Program-made: the position numbers and the translations under genes | Source: Hydractinia symbiolongicarpus | Lineage: Eukaryota; Cnidaria; Hydrozoa; Anthoathecata; Hydractiniidae | Direction of reading: 5' to 3' | DNA: 64,000 nt | Assembly (NCBI RefSeq): GCF_029227915.1 | Contig: NC_079889.1 | Span: forward strand, 10,478,001 to 10,542,000 | Shown: positions 55,677 through 64,000 of the stretch, in pieces | How positions within the stretch are numbered: position 1 is the first letter of the stretch | Layout of the letters: each line of letters starts with the position of its first letter | Notes under the pieces: model-generated | The model's input: the letters and a program-made list of their open reading frames with translations, nothing else | The model's database searches: none | Told to the model about the DNA's origin: nothing

Positions 55677-58530
55677 GAAAAGATTTTTGAACTCGGATAA
55701 ATAAACAGTGATTTTATAAAGGGCAGAATGAACAGGAAAGCCACTTGCATTTGAAATTTATAGTTTGTACCAAAACTTTTATTGATATTGTTTTTATTAT
55801 TTAAATATTATTGTTGTTATTTATTTATTTATTCAAGACTAGCTGAAGAAGTTTAAAATTGTTTAAAAATGACATAAACCATTAGAGGGGATTATGCTAA
55901 ACTTAACGCTATTAGCCGGAAAAAGGGGCGATTGACACGACGGTTGCTAGCAACCCAATTTTAAACTCTTGATTTTTTTAATGAAGCAAAAGTTTATTAC
56001 GAAAATATGTTGCTGTTTTTTGCATTCCGTTCATAAATTTTCTTCTTTAAAATGACTTTCTAACAGCTTACGCTTTAATAATGATATTAAATTCGTCTTC
56101 ATGGAAACATCTCCAATATTATGGCTCAGTTTAATCGTAGGTCAGAGGTTTTAGATCTTATTTATTTTAACAGCAACCTTTTTTACAAAATGATTTGAAA
56201 GTTATATACTTTTTACAGCGAGGTTTTCAAAATTCTATCTATTTTCTATAAGATAAGACACATTACAGATAATGAAAATCTATACTTTAAGCAAGATAAG
56301 AACATCAAGAGAATCTGTGTCATGTGTATCGTATTTATTTTAAAATAAGGAAAATATCGGTCAGGTCCATTAAATTGTTAAGGGCTTCACACCAACCCTG
56401 CAGAGGAGCATGAACTCCAGCTAAAAACATTGTAAACATGACAGAATTATCATTGTGTGAAACCTCAATGTGAATCACTTTCTGCATTGTCATTGTTCCA
56501 CGTTTAAAAGTCAAAATAGGGGCTTATTATTTTGCTGTTTTAAACTTCAAGTTACTGACAATATAAAACAGTTTAAAATAGGTTTTATTCGTCACAGTTG
56601 AATTTTGCAATGAAAAGGTTTATAGCACAACATATTTCGAGTGGTAAAATTCATAACTAGTGAGGTGCCTGTTGTCCAGTTATTCCGATAACTAAACTCC
56701 ATGAAAGCCAGCAGCCTTAAAAATTTTCACAGCAGATCTTTGTGTGAACAATTGGACAATTTATGCGTTTGGGCTGTGAAAAAGTGATAGAAAAAATATA
56801 CCAATTTATATGTAACAAAATGTATTAATTCCTAAACGAAATTGCGCTTCGTTAAGCTTTTCCTATCGTGAGAAAGTTTTTTTGTAATTCCCATAAAACA
56901 AGCACTAATAATAATTTACTCTATTCCTTTTGGACTATTTGGGGGCTCATCAATGATTTCTAAAGTTGTTTATTAAAAGAAGTGAAACTTACCAGAAGTG
57001 TTGCCCAGACCTTTAGTCACAACTTGGTCAAAGAAGGGCTTGAAAATGGTCAAAAATTAGCGACATTAAATTTGAGATATTTGTATAATTTTTTTGCTGA
57101 TGTAAGCACATCAAATGTGTCAATATTTACTAAGAAGCTTATCAAGTTTATGTAGAGTCAACTCAAGAATTGTTTGCCACCCCAACACTTCGGTATATTT
57201 TTCAAATAAAACTTACGGAAATTAAAATTAAATAGAAGGTCGAAAAAACCCAAAGGTTTAACTATAATCCCGTGAAAAGTTATGAAAAAACGTTTAACTG
57301 AAGAGGGGGGAGCGGGGAAATTAACCTTTTCCCGTCCCTCCCCACCCCAGCACGAATAGGGTAAATTCAAAAACTTTAATATAAGAATAGTTGCAAAATC
57401 TCTTATAGTAAAAACATAGAACCAAATCTACCAAAAATTATACTAAACAAAAATATATTCACATTAGATTGTCAATAAAAAAAACATGTTCAAACCAAGT
57501 TAGGCGTTATATAACATGCGTTACATGTTGGAAAGAATTCAATTTCACCTTGTAGATTATGTTAATGACCCATTGTTCTTTTTATCGATAGGATGATAAA
57601 TATTGAAGAATTAAAAAGGTTCAAAATTTACTAAATGCGCCAAGGGGCCATCTTCATGCTTTGGTAGCAAAAAGTTTTTACGCAAATGAGCTTGGCTTGT
57701 TCCTTTACTGTACATGGTGTATTCATTTTTCATTTCCATTGTTATCAATTTTAAAGTAACGTTTTTTCACCAACTTTATTCAAACCACAGTACTTGTGTT
57801 TTTTCCCTACCCTTCACTCGTAGAAAATTTACCTTTTCTCCATCTCTAAGGGGATGTGTTGCGTTCTCCACCATATTTGTTGAAGTGGTCTTATCTATGC
57901 AATTATTCATTGCACTCTTGCTAATTTAACGTTTTGATTTATATCACAAAATTATTTAATTCAATAAAACAAAAAAACGTATGCTGGAAATGATAGTAAA
58001 AAAATCTTAATTTTGTCCAAATTATTTTATTTTATTTCATTATTGGAAATTTGCATAAGGATTATTCTTGACCATATTCAGGCGGATTTTCTGGGAACTA
58101 TAAAAAACCGTCTACTATTTTAAGGTGACTTATACATTTGTTAAATATCATTTCTAAATTTGCTTCCTTTAAGTTGTTCGCGTGTATTTTTTTCATGGTG
58201 ATCTGGTTGAAATTGTTTAATTGTTTTGTTTTTATCTTCCTTTGTTTCATATCATCCTCTATACTATGCAACTAATGATGTTATGCTATGGTTAATTTAT
58301 AGTAAATTTAATTTTAAGAGAGATTCTTGTAACAAGTGGTTTGTGTAAAAATGCAGTGGTTCCGCTTGACATTATACAAGTACTTAATAAATTAACAGCT
58401 GTCAGTTCTGTCACCTCATCATCAAATTTTAGTTGCAATTCAAAGTATCTTTTTATATGCACTATCAGTCACCTTAAATCATTAATATTACCAGGGTTCA
58501 TTGGGTGACTTGCAGCGTGAAAAAGTAGTT
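55677..58530. other. Non-coding region
   Basis: Contains the GPCR 3' UTR at its start. No gene, RNA or clear repeat was recognised; a G-rich tract lies at 57303-57318. Confidence 0.45.
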
Positions 58531-58532
58531 GT

Positions 58533-58580
58533 GTGGCCTAGTGGTTATGAAGTTCGCTTCATAATCGATTTCAGTAACTG
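58533..58580 (+). repeat. tRNA-like head of a truncated SINE
   Basis: GTGTGGCCTAGTGGTTATGA followed by AGTTCGCTTCATAA looks like a tRNA D-arm and anticodon arm with an A box. The B box expected about 30 bases later is missing, so it is a fragment. Confidence 0.35.
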
Positions 58581-58676
58581 TTTTCATCAAGGGTAAAGGT
58601 TTGAAGAATATAAGGTAAAACTATCTAATAATTGAAAATTGATAGATACTCACACATTAAGAAGTAAAAACAATTT

Positions 58677-58992
58677 TTCACAACGTATCGGGTGTTCAGT
58701 AAACACATTATCAAAAGTCTTCTGTATTGTACGACTTGTTTACAGAGAAATATATCTGTTACAAAATGTTTTTATCAATTAATATAAAACTGGAAGTCAA
58801 AGAGAGTCCATTTATCCCACGTGATAATCCCGTCTTAAGTATAATTATATGAGATCAGCTCCGTTGTATTTATTTAATTAGGCCTTTATATTAATTGTAT
58901 AAAAACATTTTGTAACAGATATATTCCACTGTAAACAAGTCGTACAATACAGAAGACTTGATGATTGGTGTTCTGAACACCCGAAACGTTGT
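58677..58992. repeat. Inverted repeat with about 105-bp arms, hammerhead-bearing
   Basis: CAACGTATCGGGTGTTCAGT at 58681 mirrors AACACCCGAAACGTTG near 58976-58992. GTATTGTACGACTTGTTTAC and CTGTTACAAAATGTTTTTA in the left arm match the right arm at 58895-58952. The layout (inverted arms, hammerhead-like right end, AAACGTTG) resembles terminal repeats of Penelope-like elements. Confidence 0.75.
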
Positions 58993-59007
58993 TAAAACGT
59001 TGTTTTC
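58952..59007 (+). ncRNA. Hammerhead ribozyme-like sequence, nearly complete
   Basis: Type I order. Stem I: GAAGAC (58952-58957) with GTTTTC (59002-59007), one G-T pair. Core TTGATGA (58958-58964) replaces the canonical CTGATGA. Stem II: GGTGTT-CTG-AACACC (58967-58981). GAAA at 58983-58986. Stem III: ACGTT (58986-58990) with AACGT (58996-59000), loop GTTAA. The predicted cleavage site is after T59001. Two unpaired Ts and one C sit between core and stem II. The C-to-T change at the first core base would be expected to weaken or abolish cleavage. The left arm holds a more decayed mirror copy. Confidence 0.5.
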
Positions 59008-59079
59008 CAGTTCTTAGTATTTGAGAATTATTTAAAATGTTATACTTAATACAGGATTCTTTTTTAATTTTTTTTTTAG

Positions 59080-59332
59080 ATGGATGTGAAATTTTTGGTT
59101 TTGTTTGTTTTCGTGCTGATTGTTGCGACAGGTATGTTCATTTAACTAAAATTTTGCATAGGTTTGCACAAATTTGCAAGCAGAATTGTAGACAAATTTC
59201 ATATATGGCATATAGTATACTTTCTTCTTTTACAAAGCAATATAAAATTTAAAATCCCTTAAATCTTATGCAGTTGCTGAAGAATTTGCCGGGGCGAATA
59301 AATGGCTTAAGATAGTAAAAATCGCATTATAA
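59080..59332 (+). CDS. Candidate small secreted peptide gene (two exons)
   Basis: Exon 1 (59080-59131) starts ATG directly after a T-rich AG and encodes a strong signal-peptide core, MDVKFLVLFVFVLIVAT, ending at a donor CAG/GTATG in phase 1. Two in-phase second exons are possible. Option A starts at 59274 after TTATGCAG and gives VAEEFAGANKWLKIVKIAL before a TAA at 59330-59332. That stop lies inside a Helitron-like repeat beginning near 59322. Option B starts at 59647 after TTTTATAG and gives an acidic Asn/Asp-rich tail ending YPCTFH, stop at 59712-59714. The family is unknown. Short length means chance is a real alternative; transcript data would decide. Confidence 0.35.
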
Positions 59333-59439
59333 TACCCTTATACGTCTGACGCAAAATGTTAACTGCAGTAGCAAGACACCCAAAATACGGTAAATAAAAG
59401 ACGGGCGAACTCGTGGACTATCCACAGGTCATCGACTAT
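59322..59439 (+). mobile_element. Degenerate short Helitron-like repeat
   Basis: TCGCATTATAATACCC ... TATACGTCTG ... ACGCAAAATG ... GACGGGCGAACTCGTGGA ... ATCGACTA follows the order seen in the copies at 61728-62041. The terminal hairpin and CTAG are eroded. Confidence 0.5.
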
Positions 59440-61727
59440 TATGGAACATGAGTAATTTTCCTATGTTTCTTAAGTAGCTGGGTGTTTAAAACAAAAGGCT
59501 TTTTGTTTTAATTTATTTGTAACAGAATTGTTTTACTTTTGAATTCTTTACCATATTCTTAACTTGAAATTTATCCTGAAGAATATGATAATAATATGAA
59601 TCATATTTTTCCCGGAAAATTATTGAATGTACTTCTTGTTTTATAGAGGCTAACTACAATGACGGTAATGACAATGTTGTTGTGGAAAATGACTACCCAT
59701 GTACATTTCACTAATCGTTTCCAATGAATAATCCATGCATTCTTGACATAGTTATTTGATTTGTAGGGGTCCGAAATAAAGCTGCGCAGAAACATTTTAA
59801 ACAAAAAAAATTCGGATGATGCTACAGTAGGAAAGAAAGAATAATAGCGAATATGTAAAATCACTTTAATAAGAGCCACCTGTTCGTGCGCGAAAAAAAA
59901 GACATGTTAGAGAAATACAAAATGCGATATGTAAGGGACAAGAAAACCCATGGATTTCCTTATTGACTACCCACTTATCTAGATTTTAATACTGGTTGTC
60001 TATCGATCTCTGTGTATATTTAAAAGACATGCAAATTTAAACATACCTTTAATTATAGTAATAACCCCCGTCCAAGTAAAATCCATTGCTTCATGTAAAC
60101 AGGCGGAAAATATGCACGAAATGACGGTGCGGGAAATATGTACTTTCGTGAAATATTAACAGTATAGGGTAGATAGGGAAGGTAACAGTTTTAATTCCAC
60201 ATACATATTTAAACTTTATTAAGTCATATAGAAGTGTTAAATCATACGCTTTCATATTGTAGAAGTGGACGACTTTAAAAGTTATGACCAAACTTCAGAA
60301 CAATCGCCGCGTGGTATTCGAACTTTTAATTCACAGTTTGCGTTTTAATTTACCCTAATGAAACAAATTTGATATGCTTGTCGTAACAACGGGAAGTTTT
60401 TAGGTCATATTGGACCAGTTTTGTGACAATATGCTTTCTGATCGATCCTAAGATACTTTGGCCTTGCTTTTACCCACACGTTTGTTTTTAACCGACTGCA
60501 AACGGTTAAAGATTTTGAAGAATTATGACGTCATTATAAAATCAATGAGGTCAATTTCTTTCCGTTTGGGAGATATATAGGAAGCGGTGGATTTAAAAAA
60601 GAAACCCGACTTAAGCAGCTCCTAAAATCCCGGCCAAAATAGGGTTAACATTCTAGAAGAATTTATTTTTTGCTTTTAAACGATTTCAGGATAGACAGGA
60701 AGAAGAAGAATATTGGGAAAGAAATAAAAAGTTCATGTTTGTTTTTAACTTTTTTTACGAGATGAATTGTAAATTGCATGATTCAATCATTTTTGTATCT
60801 ATAATTTCTTATTGTTTATTGCATGGAAAAAAGAAATTTTAATTTCATCTTCTGTCTCTGATGATCCTACCTATTCAATTAAAGATAACATGCGATGATA
60901 TATAGCGATCACTTAATAAAACAATAGATATAGACACTTGACCCAACAAGCGTTAGAAATTTTCGAACAGCAGCATGTTCTAATTAAACACGAGACAGAT
61001 CGGTGACAAGAAAATCAATTATGGACCTTCATTTAATTAGCAACCACACAGAAAAGTTTGCTTAGACAGTGTATTCATTTTTATTACAAATAGAGCTAAG
61101 CTTGCCTTATGGTTTGCTCACCTGTCTCTACCATTTTATTTTTTCGTAGGAAGATCTCTTGTTGTTGTAAGGAGCGCGCATTGTTAATTAAAGAATTTGT
61201 GGAACAACTGAATTATTTTTTTGATTTTCCCTTATATAATCGCATAGTAACTTTGCATTTAAACGATAAATATGAAAAATTCTTAACTTTCATCGTCGTA
61301 AGGTAGGAATGCTATAAATATCTACAAAGGCAGTTTTTATTTCTAAAGAATAATTTATGCTTGAACGATTTAACGGTTAAAATTAACTTGCAACTACTCA
61401 CAATTAAAAGCAAAACAGTTAAATCTGCGTAAACTTTTGTTCCGTTAAACAATAGGAATCGAATATCTTGAATTATTCTAACGCGGGCTGGCATACAGGT
61501 ATACAATAATAAACAAATGGCTGACAAGGTTTTTTGAGACATCTGTAATTGTTCATTTGAGTTGGAATATTCGAGGACTTGTAGTTTTTTATCATGGTAT
61601 CGAAACACTTTTGGGTTTCAAAGCTGCTGCCTAGAAGTAAAGTTGGCAGATTGCAGTGCGTAAAAATCTTTAAAAAAATTATATTTAAAATGTTGTATTT
61701 TAGACGTTCAAGATGGTATTCTGGTTA
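59440..61727. other. Non-coding region
   Basis: Apart from the possible alternative exon at 59647-59714, no coding, RNA or repeat feature was recognised. Confidence 0.4.
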
Positions 61728-61905
61728 TCTCTATAATAATAGCCGTATTCCGTCTGTCTGTCTCTGCGCGGACCCCCAGCTGAGTTAGAAAATCGTGCTA
61801 CGGAAACACGAATATCAAATGCGATATATTTTTATCCAATTTGTTGCCACGGGTAAATTTAAAGGACGGGCGACCCCGTGGATTTTTCCACGGGCTAACG
61901 ACTAG
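61728..61905 (+). mobile_element. Short non-autonomous Helitron-like element, copy 1
   Basis: Starts TCTCTATAATAATAGCCG after an A and ends with the hairpin CCGTGGA-TTTT-TCCACGG, then GCTAACGACTAG. A 3' hairpin about ten bases before a CTAG end, a 5' TC and no inverted repeats are Helitron signatures. 178 bp, no coding capacity. Confidence 0.7.
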
Positions 61906-62041
61906 TCTATATCATAATACCCGTATACGTCTGTCTGTCTGTCACGCAAAATGGTAGCTTAGCTGCGCAATAGCGAGAAGCACGAAATGCGGCATAAAAA
62001 GGACGGCCGAACCAGTGGATTTTCCACGGGCTAACGACTAG
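61906..62041 (+). mobile_element. Short Helitron-like element, copy 2, fused head to tail
   Basis: Begins TCTATATCATAATACCCG immediately after the CTAG of copy 1 and ends GCTAACGACTAG followed by T. Contains the GTCTGTCTGTC run and ACGCAAAATGG. The 3' hairpin is AGTGGA-TTT-TCCACG-like. Confidence 0.7.
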
Positions 62042-63410
62042 TTTAATATTAAAACGTAGTTCAACGGTGTCTGGTTGAAAAAAACGATTATTTTTGTGAC
62101 AAGTTCAAGTTAGTTTTCGCCCGCTTCCTGGAAACATGATCACACAATGTTTTAACAAAATCATTGCGTTATAAAACAAAAAGAAATAATAAAATTAATG
62201 ACTCGTATCAAAATAGGTCAAGAGGCATGGACTTAAGCGACCTATTAAGAAATAGTCAGTCTGGCTCAATGAGCAGACTCTTCTTCAGAGTGACTTTAAA
62301 ACATAGTCGTCTCTTGAGCTTGTTATTTTATGGGCTTCCTTTCTGTAACAATGAAGGTTGGTATTAATAGACTCTGTTTTTTTTTACATCTTTTCCGTCA
62401 TTTACAATTTACTTCAAATATGAGTTATTATTTCCTAACTTCATTCACGTTTCACCCCCAAAGAACACATAATATGTTTGAAATCAAAGACGGACGTGAA
62501 TAATAAAAAAAAAAAACACGCCATCGGCAACTACAATACCGAAAAGAATGACAAATGTCGCAAAAGAATTACACGGAAACGTACGCTGGTACTACAAAGT
62601 GCGTTTTAATATTTACGGTCAATGTATCCACATCTTGTGTTCCAGTATGCAAAGTTTATTTTTATGACATCTTCGTTATATACGCAATTAAAGTTTATTC
62701 ATGACCTTTCTATTACATAGTATTTATATTGGAAGAACGTTATTACGCCATTTTTATAACATAGGAATTTCTTTACGGTTGTGATCTGGTATTAGCAAAG
62801 TTTTATCCTCTAATCCTTAACTAATAAATAGCCAAAGATGATTTCGGTCAATGCCCTACGATAACAACTGGAGCTGCCGAAAGGTAGCTAGGTTAAAAAA
62901 CTCGCTTTTTCATGACACGTTAATATTTGTATTATTTAATGACAATATCTGAGTAGAAAAGTGGTAATATTTTTAAAGTTTTATCAGGTGGTTTGCAGAG
63001 GAAAGTGATATAACAAAAGCTTTTTACCAACCGGTAGAAATTTCGAATCACACTTCACCGTCACTCGCACTACCGTTATTTAGAAGATTTTGTTGATGTT
63101 AATCAAACTTTTCTGCCTTAAAGCATAGGAATAGAACTAGCTTATTTTTTTAGTCTAGTTAAACGTTTGCTATGTTTCCATAGCTTCTGATGCTAAAATT
63201 CGAGGTTGTAATGCACTTCGTTTTCTCGCAGGGCACTTGTTGGTAACTTGCATAAACTGTAGATCTGAAACATTAGGTGTATAAAACGTGTTTCCTTTTG
63301 AATAATAAGCGACGTTAGTTTGCATTCTGTTTCTATAACTAATTACTTTTTTAGCCTTTTACCACCGGTTCTATTATTCACTTCTAAAATCAGGCCTTTT
63401 TTAACGTCCA
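62042..63410. other. Non-coding region
   Basis: No gene, RNA or repeat recognised. Confidence 0.4.
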
Positions 63411-63850
63411 GTTAATTATCGATAACTCGAGGTAAATAGTTCGACTTACGAATGTTCGAGTTAAACGAAGCTCTTGTTAAGTTAAATTCATTAAAATGAT
63501 TTTAGTTTGAGTTAAAGCGATCTTTGCAAGAAATGGGGCAACAGTCACCAGAAAAAGGCGCAATTTTGGCAATGAAAAAGGCATAAAAAAACTTATAAAT
63601 TAAATTTTCCAACAACGTACAACATCTATCTATATTAAATCAAAAGTTAATAAAATCTAAAAAAAAGATTTTAAAGTGTAACATTTATGTAGTTTTTCAT
63701 TTCCTTATTGCGAGTGATAACTTCAAATTATCTAAAAAAATTAGCCTCAAAGGAGCCTAAGAATGGGTCGAGTTATGTTCAAGTTTTCCAAGGTTTGAGA
63801 AAGTATTAACGCAAGTTTAAGGGACCCAAGAAAATGCTTCGAGTTTTTGA
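63411..63850. repeat. GTTCGAGTTA-type degenerate repeat
   Basis: Several GAATGTTCGAGTTAAACG, GGGTCGAGTTATG and GAGTTTTTGAG variants are spread over this stretch; similar ones occur at 47030-47620. The family is unknown. Confidence 0.5.
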
Positions 63851-63864
63851 GAGTTTAATTTATA

Positions 63865-64000
63865 CTAGTCGTTAGCCCGTGGAAATGTCCACTGTTTCGC
63901 CCGTTCTTTCCATTTACCCGTCGCAACAAAGTGGATACAAATATATCGCATTTGATATTCGTGTTTCCGTAACACCATTTTCTAACTCATTGGGTGGTCT
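63865..64000 (-). mobile_element. Short Helitron-like element, copy 3, cut by window end
   Basis: Minus-strand copy ending GCTAACGACTAG at 63865. Its interior (GTTACGGAAACACGAATATC, AAATGCGATATATTTGTATC) matches copy 1. The 5' end lies beyond the window. Confidence 0.7.

Overview
The window looks like a piece of an AT-rich animal genome, most likely a cnidarian and possibly a hydrozoan. The grounds are spliceosomal introns with GT..AG borders, a dense mixture of DNA transposons, a Ty3/Gypsy element, Penelope-like and Helitron sequences, a tRNA-derived SINE, and one intronless class A GPCR. There is no operon, no Shine-Dalgarno signal and no CRISPR array. Names below come from reading motifs in the translated sequence; no database search was possible.

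Layout. 1-5.3 kb: mostly non-coding, with one decayed hAT-like zinc-finger transposase gene on the minus strand. 5.4-9.6 kb: a diverged duplication whose second copy was split by a MITE. 10-14.6 kb: a fragment of a USP-type deubiquitinase, then a two-ORF element with a large intact open reading frame (798 codons including a non-ATG lead-in). 15.5-21.5 kb: a structured tandem repeat (called R1 here), then a decayed MULE-like transposase gene. An apparently complete 3.84-kb PIF/Harbinger transposon, with 44-bp ends and a TTA target duplication, sits in an intron of that gene. 21.7-23.9 kb: a near-perfect 670-bp palindrome of Penelope-like GIY-YIG sequence with hammerhead-like cores, next to a SINE. 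24.3-32.6 kb: a decayed Ty3/Gypsy element whose reverse transcriptase was split by a 4.76-kb hAT transposon with 5-bp target duplications; that hAT gene appears to carry an OTU-like protease domain. 33-41 kb: remains of Mutator-like, piggyBac and another hAT transposase, with more R1 copies. 42.8-44 kb: a decayed USP deubiquitinase copy followed by R1.

47.8-59 kb is poorer in recognisable transposase genes. It holds an ankyrin-repeat exon, a 3.8-kb foldback structure, a class A GPCR with unusual motif residues, and a small inverted repeat ending in a sequence that folds as a nearly complete hammerhead ribozyme. Just after it lies a candidate signal-peptide exon. The last 5 kb contain short Helitron-like ends, two of them fused head to tail.

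The genes do not form a pathway. The story is layered insertion: old transposases are decayed, while the Harbinger element and the 12.2-14.6 kb element are open and look youngest. The hAT inside Gypsy is nearly open but carries one likely frameshift. The best leads for something new are the OTU-hAT fusion, the hammerhead-like elements in inverted pairs, the R1 repeat with possible RNA structure, and the small secreted-peptide candidate.
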